DNA from: Paenibacillus rubinfantis
GTDB taxonomy: Bacteria; Bacillota; Bacilli; Paenibacillales; Paenibacillaceae
DNA: 64,000 nt
Direction of reading: 5' to 3'
NCBI RefSeq assembly: GCF_001486505.1
Contig: NZ_LN909066.1
Coordinates: 1,344,452-1,408,451 of the forward strand
In this document: in pieces, positions 7,866 to 16,271 of the stretch
Layout: every line of letters starts with the position of its first letter
How positions within the stretch are numbered: the stretch's first letter is position 1
The notes under the pieces: model-generated
The model's input: only the letters and a program-made list of their open reading frames with translations
The model's database searches: none
Told to the model about the DNA's origin: nothing
Position numbers and translations under genes: made by a program

Positions 7866-8972
7866 TTATTGCTTAGGCCATTGATCCTTCGGCACGTTTT
7901 TGTACACGTCCTCCAGCTTGTGGAACCCGTCTTCAATCACGACGTTCAGGCTGTCCTTATCAACCGGAATCGGATCCAGCAGCACGGAAGGCACATCGAT
8001 TTTGCCGTTGTTGACGGTTTTATCCGCGTTCACTTCCTCGCCTTTGGCGGCGGCAACAGCCATTTCCGCAGCGGTAGTGGCGATCGATTTGATCGGTTTG
8101 TAGACGGTCATCAGCTGAGTGCCTTCGGCGATCCGTTGAACGGCCGCCAAGTCAGCGTCCTGCCCGGATACCGGGATTTTGCCGGCCATGCCTTGAGCCG
8201 TTAACGCCTGAACGACCCCGCCGGCCGTGCCGTCGTTTGCGGCAACTACGCCCTGCACATCGTTGTTGTTGGCAGTCAGCGCATTTTCCATGTTCTTCAA
8301 TGCTTCTTCCGGCTTCCAGTCCTTGGAGAACTGGTCATACACGATCTTGATGTCGCCTTTTTCCTCAAGCGGCTTCAACACGCTCATCGCGCCTTCTTTG
8401 AACATGTGCGCATTGTTGTCGGTGTCTGCGCCGCCGATGTATACGATATTGCCCTTCGGCGCAGCGTCGATGACGGCGCGGGCTTGGAACTCGCCGACCC
8501 GGACGTTATCGAAGGAAATGTAGTAGTCGACGTCCGAGTTTTTGATCAACCGGTCATAGGCGATTACCTTGATGCCTTCTTTATGCGCTTTTTCCACGAT
8601 CGGCGCGGTCGCTTCGGCGTTGTGCGCGATGACCACCAAGACGTCCACGCCTTGCGAAATCAGCTGCTCCGCTTGGCTCAGCTGGGTCGCGTCGTCCCCG
8701 TTGGCCGCCAGCACCTTCACTTCGCCGCCGAGCTCTTCCACTTTAGCGGTGAAAAGATCCCGGTCCTTTTGCCACCGTTCCTCCTTCAGCGTGTCCATCG
8801 ACATCCCGATGACGATTTTGCCGTCGTCCTTGCCTCCCGCCGCGCTGCTTGCATTGTTTTTCGTACTGCCGCTATTAGCGCTGCCGTCCGAGACAACCCC
8901 GCAACCTGCCAGGGAGGATGCCAACAAAATGGCCGCCAAGCTTAACCGTAAAAAATGACTGTGTTTTTTCAC
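7866..8972 (-). CDS. xylF: D-xylose-binding lipoprotein XylF
   Basis: This 368-residue extracellular binding protein delivers xylose to XylGH. It has a lipoprotein signal (LLASSLAGCGVVS, lipidated Cys near residue 24) and a linker rich in Ser, Asn and Gly. The mature part closely follows E. coli XylF: ERWQKDRDLF, ANGDDATQLSQAEQLI, KVIAYDRLI, YYISFDNVRVGE, ENALTANNNDVQGVVAAND, VSGQDADLAAVQRIA, TQLMTVYKP. The start is GTG at 8972 with AGAAGGGG upstream. A cre-like site lies 35-48 bp upstream, which suggests catabolite repression by CcpA. It is the first gene of xylFGH. Confidence 0.92.
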   Translation of the reverse strand: MKKHSHFLRLSLAAILLASSLAGCGVVSDGSANSGSTKNNASSAAGGKDDGKIVIGMSMDTLKEERWQKDRDLFTAKVEELGGEVKVLAANGDDATQLSQAEQLISQGVDVLVVIAHNAEATAPIVEKAHKEGIKVIAYDRLIKNSDVDYYISFDNVRVGEFQARAVIDAAPKGNIVYIGGADTDNNAHMFKEGAMSVLKPLEEKGDIKIVYDQFSKDWKPEEALKNMENALTANNNDVQGVVAANDGTAGGVVQALTAQGMAGKIPVSGQDADLAAVQRIAEGTQLMTVYKPIKSIATTAAEMAVAAAKGEEVNADKTVNNGKIDVPSVLLDPIPVDKDSLNVVIEDGFHKLEDVYKNVPKDQWPKQ

Positions 8973-9006
8973 TACGCCTACGCCCCTTCTTTAAATAATC
9001 GTTTAA

Positions 9007-9020
9007 TGATTGCGCTTACA
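9007..9020 (-). promoter_or_regulatory. cre site (CcpA operator) upstream of xylF
   Basis: On the minus strand the sequence is TGTAAGCGCAATCA, which matches the consensus TGWAANCGNTNWCA at 13 of 14 positions. It lies between the xylF start and its probable promoter, where CcpA binding would repress xylFGH when preferred sugars are present. Confidence 0.7.
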
Positions 9021-9150
9021 AAATAATCTTAGCACCGCGCTCCCTCCGGCGGCCCTGCCATTGCCAGCACTTCTTTGCGCTCTCCCTGCACTCCCTTGCC
9101 TCCTGATGTAAAGGCTTTCAAAACTGCTGCTTTCACTGGATTTTTTTGTG

Positions 9151-9186
9151 CAAAAAAAACAAAAAAGTCCTTGTCTGGGACAAGGA
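9151..9186 (-). terminator. Hairpin terminator of the sensor operon
   Basis: GTCCTTGTC and GACAAGGAC form a perfect 9-bp stem with a TGG loop. On the minus strand it is followed by a T-rich run (bases 9151-9165 are nearly all A on the plus strand), 30 bp beyond the response-regulator stop. Confidence 0.85.
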
Positions 9187-9214
9187 CTGGACTTTACAAC
9201 AAGAAACGACGAAC

Positions 9215-10780
9215 CTATTCGTTTTGCTGGCGAAATTCGCTGGGGGTGATGCCAACAGATTTCTTAAACACCCGGCTGAAGTAATTCGGGTCTTTGTAAC
9301 CAACCTCATAACAGATTTCCTTCAGGCTTAAGGAGCGATCGGCGATTAAGCGCTTCGCTTCCTCGATCCGCAGCCGGGTTAAATAATCGCTGAAATTCTC
9401 CCCCGTCTGCAGCTTAAACAATTTGCTGAAATAATACGGACTTAGATTCACGTATTCCGCGGTTTGCTCCATCGAGATCTCTTCCTTGAAATGCTGACTG
9501 ACGAACAGAATGGCCCGCTGCAACACGTGCGAGCGGTTCCGCTCCTTCCGCTCGCGCAGTCCATCGATCCAGCCGCCAAGCCGGCGCAACGCGCCCTCGC
9601 GCAGCGACGCCGAATCCTCGCAGGCGCTTAGATCCTCGATCAACTCCGGACCATCCCCCGCTTCTACACCGCGGCTCAAATACAGGAGAAGCCCGATCAC
9701 GTCGCCGCGCAGGCGCGGGAAATGCCGAGGTTCGGCCGCCTCCAAGCGTTCGAACAGCAGAGCGAGGCGTTCGGTGGCTTCCGGCTTATCATGCCGCAGC
9801 AGCGCATCAAGCAGCTTCTTCTCCTCGTCCAGCGGAATCGCCGGACGGCCCGAGCTTTCGGTGATATCGTCATAATGCCGGACGCAGACGATATCCTGCT
9901 CCTCTGCGCAGACGCGCACCGCCTCCCGGTACGAGCGGCTTAGCCCGTCCCAACCCTCGCGGACTCCGCCGATGCCGACGGACAGCGGCAGCCCGAACCG
10001 CTCCTCTACCTGACTGCGCAACCGCTCGCCCCATTCCAGCGCGATGACCCGCTGCGTATAACCCGGCCGTCCCGGCGGAAACGGGATAAATAACGCCATT
10101 TGATGGCCGACTACAGGGCTGACGATGCAGAATAATCCCGGCTTCACCCACTGCTTAACGGCGTCGTAGATCTCCTTCTTGGCCACCTGGAAGCTGGCCC
10201 ACTCCTTTGGCGTGTGTTTCGCGAACGACAGCACCATCGCATACCCTTTACGCCACTGGAGGTTTAGCAATTCCGCCAACTGATCGGCTTCGACCTCCTG
10301 CGCATATTCCAGCATCAGCATGAGCGAGAGCTCGTTCTCCGCCAGCGGCAACAGTTGGGATAACTTCTCCTGCAGCGCCAGCTGTTCATCCCGGGCTCGC
10401 TTGGCCTCTTCAGTTTCAGCGATCAGACTCTTCAGCAGGTCCAGCACTTCTTCCCGCCGCGCCGGCTTCAGCAAGTAATCCCTCACGCCAAGTGCCAGCC
10501 CTTCCTTCGCATAAGCGAAATAATCGTGGGCGGTGATCATCACGACCTTGGCCCCCGGCTGACGGGCCATAATCTCCCGCACCGCTTCCAGGCCCTGAAT
10601 CCCCGGCATTTTGATATCCATAAAAATAAAATCAGGCCGCCCCTCCTCCGCCAACTGAATCGCCCGCCGCCCGTTCTCCGCTTGAAGAAAACGGAACGTA
10701 TCCGGCATCGCATGCCCGATCATCATCTCCAGACCTTCCCGCTCTAAAGCTTCATCATCCGCAATCAGCAACGTATACAC
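9215..10780 (-). CDS. AraC-family response regulator (YesN type) of the xylose three-component system
   Basis: This 521-residue protein has an N-terminal receiver domain (LLIADDEALE, phospho-acceptor Asp in FIFMDIKMPG near residue 56, switch Lys in YLLKPARR). A central region of about 270 residues is of unclear fold. The C-terminal double helix-turn-helix of AraC proteins includes ISMEQTAEYVNLSPYYFSKL and ICYEVGYKDPNYFSRVFKK. It follows the kinase gene by 21 bp and is transcribed toward xylFGH, its likely target (inference from adjacency). It is the last gene of a three-gene operon, ending at a strong hairpin. Confidence 0.88.
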   Translation of the reverse strand: MYTLLIADDEALEREGLEMMIGHAMPDTFRFLQAENGRRAIQLAEEGRPDFIFMDIKMPGIQGLEAVREIMARQPGAKVVMITAHDYFAYAKEGLALGVRDYLLKPARREEVLDLLKSLIAETEEAKRARDEQLALQEKLSQLLPLAENELSLMLMLEYAQEVEADQLAELLNLQWRKGYAMVLSFAKHTPKEWASFQVAKKEIYDAVKQWVKPGLFCIVSPVVGHQMALFIPFPPGRPGYTQRVIALEWGERLRSQVEERFGLPLSVGIGGVREGWDGLSRSYREAVRVCAEEQDIVCVRHYDDITESSGRPAIPLDEEKKLLDALLRHDKPEATERLALLFERLEAAEPRHFPRLRGDVIGLLLYLSRGVEAGDGPELIEDLSACEDSASLREGALRRLGGWIDGLRERKERNRSHVLQRAILFVSQHFKEEISMEQTAEYVNLSPYYFSKLFKLQTGENFSDYLTRLRIEEAKRLIADRSLSLKEICYEVGYKDPNYFSRVFKKSVGITPSEFRQQNE

Positions 10781-10801
10781 TTTGGTCCCCCCGTTCCCTT
10801 T

Positions 10802-12241
10802 CTATTCCAAGCCCGTGCGTAGCGGCAGCGTAAACCGGACGGCCGTTCCGGCGCCCTCTTCGCTATCAATGGCGATCTGCTCCTGCCCATCGAAAAATAA
10901 ATGCAGCCGCTTAAACACATTATGCGTGCCCAAGCCCGTCGATTGCCCCTTGCCGCCGAACCGCGGCGCTTCCCCGCGCACCGATTGCAGCAGCTTATTC
11001 ACCGTCTCGCGGCTCATGCCAACACCGTTATCGCGGATTTCGATTTCAACCAGTTCCTCCTCGCCAAGGCGAATCGCCAGCTCCAGTACGGCCCCTTCCT
11101 CCATTTGCTCAATCCCGTGCACAAAAGCATTCTCCAAAATCGGCTGCAGGGTCAAGCAAGGGATTCTCCCCTCCAGCGCGCGCTCGTCAATGTTCATCCG
11201 GAAGGCAATCCGATCGCGGAAGCGCGCCTTCTGGATGTTCATGTATTCGGTGACATGGGCCACCTCCTCGCGCAGCGGTACCGCTTGGTCGAGCTTCTGC
11301 AGATTGTAACGCAGCAGCCGCGATACGGAAACGGCCAGATCGCTTGTCTTCGAGGCCCCTTCCAGGTAAGCCAGCTTAGAAATCGAATTTAACGTGTTAA
11401 AAAGAAAATGCGGGTTGATCTGGCTTTGCAGCGTCTTCAACTCCAGCTCCTTGACCAGCCGATCCTTCTCCAAGTTGTTGATGTTCTCGGCCATCAGCTG
11501 CTGGATGTTGTCAATCATCCCGTTAAACGCCCGGCACAAAATGCTGATCTCGTCGTTGCTGTCGCTCTCCGGCGCTTTCGTGTCCATTCGCCCTTTAGAG
11601 ATCTGCTTGGCAGTCGCAACCAACCGGCGGATCGGATTTGTGATGCTGCGTGACAGCCAAATCGCCAGCAGAATGCTGAAAGCCGCTGCCGTCACCACCA
11701 GCAGGATCCCCAGCTTGTTCAGATTTCCGGTCGTATCCATCATCTCTTCGTAAATCGGCTTATATTGCTCCAGCTCCAAGTCGACCAGCTCCTGCGCCTC
11801 CTCGCGGATAAAGCGCTGGGTCTGCTCCGCTTCGATGTAAGCTCCGGCCATCGTATCGGAATCCTCGTAACTGATCCGCTCGATCATCGCCTCGGACTGC
11901 TCCAGGAACGTGTCGATCAGGTTGCGGTAATTCGCGAGGGCCAGGTCGCTTCCGCCAATTGTCCGGAGCCCGTCGAGATCCGATCTCAAGGACTTGACGG
12001 CGTTCAAATGCTTAACGACTTCAGGCAGGCTTTCCTTATCCAACTGCATAATGAATCGGTTCATCGACCGCATGTTCTCTCCCACTTCGTAGGAGATTTC
12101 TTTATACAGCAGAATGCGCTTCATCATCAGGTGATAGCTCTCCTGAACACTCTTTCCGCTCTGGAACAGGAAAAAGGACACCGAACTCATCACCAGCACC
12201 AACAACGGAATAAACAGAAACAATTTGCGGCGGATGCTCAT
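10802..12241 (-). CDS. YesM-type membrane sensor histidine kinase
   Basis: This 479-residue kinase has a first membrane segment near residues 7-27, an extracytoplasmic helical domain of about 150 residues, a second membrane segment (LLVVTAAAFSILLAIWLS) and a HAMP domain. The His_kinase family core follows: SQINPHFLFNTLNSI, with the phospho-accepting His in PHFLF. The C-terminal ATPase shows ENAFVHGIEQ, IRDNGVGMS and STGLGTHNV. Its start overlaps the stop of the upstream binding-protein gene by 4 bp (ATGA), implying translational coupling. It would pass the sugar signal from that protein to the AraC-type regulator downstream. Confidence 0.88.
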   Translation of the reverse strand: MSIRRKLFLFIPLLVLVMSSVSFFLFQSGKSVQESYHLMMKRILLYKEISYEVGENMRSMNRFIMQLDKESLPEVVKHLNAVKSLRSDLDGLRTIGGSDLALANYRNLIDTFLEQSEAMIERISYEDSDTMAGAYIEAEQTQRFIREEAQELVDLELEQYKPIYEEMMDTTGNLNKLGILLVVTAAAFSILLAIWLSRSITNPIRRLVATAKQISKGRMDTKAPESDSNDEISILCRAFNGMIDNIQQLMAENINNLEKDRLVKELELKTLQSQINPHFLFNTLNSISKLAYLEGASKTSDLAVSVSRLLRYNLQKLDQAVPLREEVAHVTEYMNIQKARFRDRIAFRMNIDERALEGRIPCLTLQPILENAFVHGIEQMEEGAVLELAIRLGEEELVEIEIRDNGVGMSRETVNKLLQSVRGEAPRFGGKGQSTGLGTHNVFKRLHLFFDGQEQIAIDSEEGAGTAVRFTLPLRTGLE

Positions 12242-13230
12242 AAACTCTCGCCCTCCTCCACATTGTGCGCATTCAGCACTTTCACTTCCGTGAAGTAGGC
12301 CTTCTTCAGCGGTTGTCCCCCGAAGTGCTCATAGAGCAGCCGAACCGCCGTTTCTCCCATCAAAAAAGGCTGCTGCGCAACCGTCGCCTCAATCTCACCC
12401 TTGCGGATCGCCTCCAGCGTTTCCTTCTGATTGTCGAAGCCGATGATCGTCAGGTCGTCGCGGTTCTTGGCGGCCTGCAGCACGCCAAGGGCATCGGTCG
12501 CACTGGTGCCGACCATAATGTTGATCTCCGGATGCTTACGGAGCATATTGGCCGCCTGTTGGATCGCCTCCATATGGGAGATGTTCGAGCTGCGGACGTC
12601 CACGATCTCCAGCCCCTCGTGCTCGGCGACGATTTTCTTGAGCCCGTCCAGCCGCTGCAGTTGGTTGGCGGCCTGGTCACTGCCGATGATCACGCCGATC
12701 TTCCCGGTGCCGCCGGTCGTCTCCACGACAAGACGCCCTAGGCGCTCGCCGGCGGCCAGGTTGTCGGTGCCGACATACGCCAGCCGTTTGCTGTTTGGAG
12801 CGTCGGTGTCGATCGTCACGACGGGGATGCCGCGCCGAACCGCCTTGTCGATCACCGGCGTGAATCGCTCCTCGTTCAGCCCCTGCACGATAATCGCGTC
12901 GACGCGGGCGGCGATTGCTTTTTCCAGCAGGTTCAGCTGCTCATCCATGTTGTTGCGCACCGGCCCTGTAAACTCGATGTTGATGCCGTATTTCTCTGCC
13001 GCCTCCGCCGCGCCCTTCTCCACCATTTCCCAGTAAGGATGGTACCTCTCCTGCTCGATCAATACGATATGATAACGCGACTCCCCGCTTGCGGGCTGCC
13101 CCTGCAGCTCCTTCACGATGCTGCCGATCTTCCCGGAATAACGGGCAAAGCCGATAAATAAATAGACCAAAATCACGATGCAGATCATCAGGCCGGCCAG
13201 CCACTTTTTGTCCTTGATCATCCTGTTCAC
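12238..13230 (-). CDS. Membrane-anchored sugar-binding sensor protein (XylFII-like)
   Basis: The 330-residue protein has one uncleaved N-terminal membrane helix (LAGLMICIVILVYLFIGFA) followed by a type-I periplasmic-binding domain of the LacI/RbsB kind (IVQGLNEERFTPVIDKA, PVVTIDTDAPNSKR, YVGTDNLAAGERLG, IIGFDNQKETLEAI). There is no lipobox, so it stays tethered to the outer face of the membrane. Its place at the head of an operon with a histidine kinase and regulator, beside xylFGH, resembles the sugar-sensing XylFII-LytS systems of clostridia, though here the kinase is YesM-like. The probable ligand is xylose or a related pentose. A cre site lies 25-38 bp upstream. Confidence 0.82.
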   Translation of the reverse strand: MNRMIKDKKWLAGLMICIVILVYLFIGFARYSGKIGSIVKELQGQPASGESRYHIVLIEQERYHPYWEMVEKGAAEAAEKYGINIEFTGPVRNNMDEQLNLLEKAIAARVDAIIVQGLNEERFTPVIDKAVRRGIPVVTIDTDAPNSKRLAYVGTDNLAAGERLGRLVVETTGGTGKIGVIIGSDQAANQLQRLDGLKKIVAEHEGLEIVDVRSSNISHMEAIQQAANMLRKHPEINIMVGTSATDALGVLQAAKNRDDLTIIGFDNQKETLEAIRKGEIEATVAQQPFLMGETAVRLLYEHFGGQPLKKAYFTEVKVLNAHNVEEGESL

Positions 13231-13254
13231 CTCATCGATTATCCTATCTTAGGG

Positions 13255-13268
13255 TGTAAACGGTTGCA
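13255..13268. promoter_or_regulatory. cre site upstream of the three-component sensor operon
   Basis: TGTAAACGGTTGCA matches TGWAANCGNTNWCA at 13 of 14 positions. It lies 25 bp upstream of the first gene (start 13230), so both the sensor operon and xylFGH appear to be under CcpA. Confidence 0.7.
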
Positions 13269-13345
13269 ATGAGAATTTTGAGAATCCTTGGTTCCTTTAG
13301 AACCTCGATGATTTTGGGGACCTCCTAGGTTACTCTTCAGGCCGC

Positions 13346-13430
13346 CTTTGCACGATGATCCCTTTCATTCAGGAGCCTCCACGGGGAGTCTGGGATGGAA
13401 TAGGTGAGCCAAGGGGATAATGGTGCAAAG
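13346..13430. repeat. Dispersed inverted-repeat element, copy 1 (85 bp)
   Basis: The arms CTTTGCACGATGATCCC and GGGATAATGGTGCAAAG form a long imperfect hairpin. The left 34 bp (through TTCATTCAGGAGCCTC) match copy 2 at 39675-39746. No target duplication is evident. The surrounding intergenic region 13231-13597 contains otherwise only the cre site and a GC-rich tract; I see no gene in it. Confidence 0.7.
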
Positions 13431-13597
13431 CCCCCGAACGACAAGGGTTCACCCCCGGCCGGCCGCCCCGCGCCCCCTCTCCCTCTCAAGCAGAACAATG
13501 CCCAAACGCCAAAAGCCCAACCCGGACTAACCGGCTTAGGCTTCGCAAATCTTACAATAATTGCATTCCAAACCAAGCAACGCACACTTTCGCCGCT

Positions 13598-14584
13598 TTA
13601 CTCCTCGTCCGTCGCGAACCGCAGGCCGAATTGGCGTCGCGCATCCTCCATCAGCTCGGCAACGGCCAGCGAACGGGCAAACGTATTGATCTGGCTCTCC
13701 CGCTGTCCGCTCTGGATCAGCTCGATGAACTCCATCGCCTCGTAATACATCGACTCCTGCGGCTGAGAGCGCGTCAGTTCCTCGGTTGTTCCGTCGCGGT
13801 ACAGGATTTTGGCTTCATAAGGCTGGTTGATCCGGTCGATCACGATCGTCCCGTTCTCCCCCTGGATTTCCGTAGGAAGATAGGAATCGGTAATTTTTGA
13901 ATACATGATCACGCCGTCCATATCCGGATACCGCACGATCATGCTGCCCTCCCCATCTACGCCTGAGGATAGCATTACGGCAGAGGCCTGTACGGATTCC
14001 GGTTTACCGAAGAGCGTCACCATCGGGTAGATGCAGTAAATGCCCAGGTCCATCAAGGCGCCGTTGGAAAACGCAGGGTTAAAAGCGTTCAGCACCTTGC
14101 CTTGCTTAAACGCGTCAAACCGCGAAGAATACTGGCAATAGCTTGAAAAATAACGCCGCACCCGGCCGATTTTGTACAAATTGTCATGGACTGCCCGGAA
14201 GTTCGGCATCAGCGTTGATTTAAGCGCCTCCATCAACAGCACGTCATTGCGGCGCGCGGCCTCGATCATCCGCCTTACCTCGGCCGAGTTGGAGGCCATC
14301 GGCTTCTCACATAACACATGCTTGCCGTGATCCATCATCAGGATCGCCTGCTCTGCATGAAGCGAATTCGGGCTGGCGATGTATACGGCATCGAAGTCGG
14401 AGCTGGACGCCAGGGCCGTCAAATCGGTATAAACCTTGGGATTGCCGAACTTGGCAGCAAACTCCCTGCCCTTCTCCTCTGTCCGGGAGTAAACCGCCGT
14501 TAAGGTAAATTGCTCCGTTTCCAAAGCCGCCTGAATAAAACGCTCCGTAATCCAGTTCGTTCCAATCGTGGCGAAACGTATCAA
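13598..14584 (-). CDS. Gfo/Idh/MocA-family NAD(P)-dependent oxidoreductase
   Basis: The 328-residue cytoplasmic protein begins MIRFATIGTNWITERFIQAA, a Rossmann fold start, with VYIASPNSLHAEQA and the family motif HVLCEKPMASN near residues 90-100. The C-terminal alpha/beta domain follows (GALMDLGIYCIYP). Family members oxidise or reduce sugars, inositols or related hydroxyl groups. The length is normal. The substrate cannot be read from the sequence; nearby pentose and hemicellulose genes make a sugar plausible. It is monocistronic and divergent from the SGNH hydrolase gene. Confidence 0.85.
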   Translation of the reverse strand: MIRFATIGTNWITERFIQAALETEQFTLTAVYSRTEEKGREFAAKFGNPKVYTDLTALASSSDFDAVYIASPNSLHAEQAILMMDHGKHVLCEKPMASNSAEVRRMIEAARRNDVLLMEALKSTLMPNFRAVHDNLYKIGRVRRYFSSYCQYSSRFDAFKQGKVLNAFNPAFSNGALMDLGIYCIYPMVTLFGKPESVQASAVMLSSGVDGEGSMIVRYPDMDGVIMYSKITDSYLPTEIQGENGTIVIDRINQPYEAKILYRDGTTEELTRSQPQESMYYEAMEFIELIQSGQRESQINTFARSLAVAELMEDARRQFGLRFATDEE

Positions 14585-14806
14585 AGTGATTTCCTCCCTT
14601 TGTTCATGGTCGCTTTACCCGTATTCTCTCATTCCCTGTCACCCTTGTCCACTTTCGAGCGCTAAAACAATCGCCTCCGCCAGGAACAACTTACTTGCGT
14701 TAGGCGCGAGAACTCATCTACAATAGATGTAATGAAATGAAACGTCATGTGAATCAAAATATTTTACCTGGAACCTAAGGTTTCGAGGCTTGAGAGAGGT
14801 GAGACT

Positions 14807-15565
14807 GTGATCTACGACAGCAAGTTTTTTTCCAAAAATGAAATCAAGTACATGGTCAGCGGCGACTCTATCTCCAAAGGCGTCATTTATGATGAGCAAC
14901 GTCATAAATACGTCGTACTGGAGAATAATTACGTTTCGCTCTTGCAGCAAAAGCTGAAAGGCGCGGTTCACAATACCGCCCGGTTTGGCAACACGTTGAT
15001 GAAGGGGCTCACGAACCTCAAGAGGGACGTGGAAAAGGATAAACCCCATATCGTGCTCATCGAATACGGCGGCAACGACTGCGATTTCAACTGGAACGAG
15101 ATTGCTGAACGTCCTGACGCAGAACACAGCCCGAAAACCGACTTTAATATGTTCGAAAAGATGCTGACCGAAGCGATTCAATTCGTCAAAAGCCAACAGA
15201 TCATCCCGGTTCTGATGAGCTTACCGCCGCTGAACGCCGACAAATATTTTCAATGGGTCAGCCGGAACGACCCGGAAGCGGAGAAGAACATCCTGAAATG
15301 GCTGGGAAGCGTTACGAAGATTTATTGGTGGCAGGAACGGTATAATTCGACCATCCTGAAGGTGTCGGAGATGACCAAGACCAAATTTATCGACGTGCGC
15401 GGGGCGTTTTTGGAGCATCCCGATTACACAAAATTCCTTTGCTCGGACGGGATTCACCCGAATGAAGACGGCCACCGGATCATCTGCGACAAGGTGCTGG
15501 AGTTCATTCGCAATAACTACCGCTTCTTGCTGCGTGACGGCAATGGCGGATTGGCGTTGGAGTAG
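14807..15565 (+). CDS. SGNH/GDSL-family hydrolase (putative esterase or lipase)
   Basis: The 252-residue protein has the catalytic blocks of the SGNH superfamily: SGDSISKG (nucleophile Ser, near residue 18), YGGNDCDFN (oxyanion Asn) and SDGIHPNEDGH (catalytic Asp and His near the C-terminus). There is no signal peptide, so it is probably intracellular. The start is GTG at 14807, preceded by GAGAGGTGAG. It may deacetylate sugars or act on a carboxylic ester; I cannot choose. It ends at a terminator shared with the convergent CYTH gene. Confidence 0.85.
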   Translation: MIYDSKFFSKNEIKYMVSGDSISKGVIYDEQRHKYVVLENNYVSLLQQKLKGAVHNTARFGNTLMKGLTNLKRDVEKDKPHIVLIEYGGNDCDFNWNEIAERPDAEHSPKTDFNMFEKMLTEAIQFVKSQQIIPVLMSLPPLNADKYFQWVSRNDPEAEKNILKWLGSVTKIYWWQERYNSTILKVSEMTKTKFIDVRGAFLEHPDYTKFLCSDGIHPNEDGHRIICDKVLEFIRNNYRFLLRDGNGGLALE

Positions 15566-15583
15566 ACGATACGCGATGAAAAG

Positions 15584-15613
15584 AAAGAGACCTGAGGAAT
15601 TCAGGTCTCTTTT
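15584..15613. terminator. Bidirectional hairpin terminator
   Basis: AGAGACCTGA and TCAGGTCTCT form a perfect 10-bp stem with a 5-base loop and an A run before and a T run after. It sits between the SGNH gene (+) and the CYTH gene (-), overlapping the CYTH stop codon. Confidence 0.85.
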
Positions 15614-16107
15614 GTGCTGCGCTGCAAATCACTCCATACTTTCTTGTTACTGTATCGTTTATCGGTGCTGATGTCCGGGCCAAACCACTCCGGGGGTACA
15701 AAGGATCGCGCTTCCTCCTCCGAGTCGAACTCGACTTCCAGCACGATAAAATCGATCTGATCATAGACATCGATCTCGACCGTTCGCTTGTCCCATACGG
15801 CAGTCACCCGTCGCTTGGTCAGAGGGATCGCCTGATGAATTCCGGTGATCTGCGCGTACAGCCCCTCCGAAATGGACACCTCCACCTCTTCTCGGGACAG
15901 GCCAAATCCTCTTTTGAAGGTATGCGTATATTGAATCTCTCCGGTACGCAAATCCTCGATCCTGCGAACCCGGAGCTCCTGATCCTCATGCAAGGCTAAA
16001 TACGTTTGGTCGATCGCATGCTCCGACCGAACCTCTAGCACTCCCTCCCGAATCAGTTGCTCCGGATATGTCGGCAACAGAAACTTGCGTTCAATCTCCA
16101 GCGGCAA
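15601..16107 (-). CDS. CYTH-domain protein (triphosphate-binding; putative triphosphatase or cyclase)
   Basis: The 168-residue protein begins MPLEIERKFLL, the ExExK motif that defines the CYTH triphosphate tunnel. Alternating charged strands follow (QELRVRRIEDL, YTHTFKRGFGL, VEIDVYDQIDFIVLEVEFD), supplying metal- and phosphate-binding residues. Known members are inorganic triphosphatases, thiamine triphosphatases or class IV adenylate cyclases; the sequence does not decide between them. Its start faces the chemoreceptor gene across an intergenic region of 164 bp that holds the 11-bp repeat operator. Confidence 0.82.
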   Translation of the reverse strand: MPLEIERKFLLPTYPEQLIREGVLEVRSEHAIDQTYLALHEDQELRVRRIEDLRTGEIQYTHTFKRGFGLSREEVEVSISEGLYAQITGIHQAIPLTKRRVTAVWDKRTVEIDVYDQIDFIVLEVEFDSEEEARSFVPPEWFGPDISTDKRYSNKKVWSDLQRSTKET

Positions 16108-16129
16108 CGAAAAAACCTCCTTCTGTTCT

Positions 16130-16212
16130 TTTCAGTAAAAATTCAGCATTCATTCATGGTGAATTCAGCGGTTTCTCATGCCCCATTCAGTTGTCATTCA
16201 AGCTGGATTCAG
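16130..16212 (+). promoter_or_regulatory. Eight direct repeats ATTCAG at an exact 11-bp period
   Basis: Hexamers starting at 16130 (TTTCAG), 16141 (ATTCAG), 16152 (ATTCAT), 16163 (ATTCAG), 16174 (TCTCAT), 16185 (ATTCAG), 16196 (ATTCAA) and 16207 (ATTCAG) fall on the same helix face. Direct repeats with an 11-bp period are the usual operator of OmpR/PhoB-family response regulators. The last repeat ends about 28 bp before a possible -10 (TATACG, 16241) that lacks a good -35, as expected of an activated promoter for the chemoreceptor at 16272. Confidence 0.75.
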
Positions 16213-16271
16213 TCCCCCCAGTTACACTGGTCATATCCATTATACGAATACATACCTAGGGGGACAATCAC

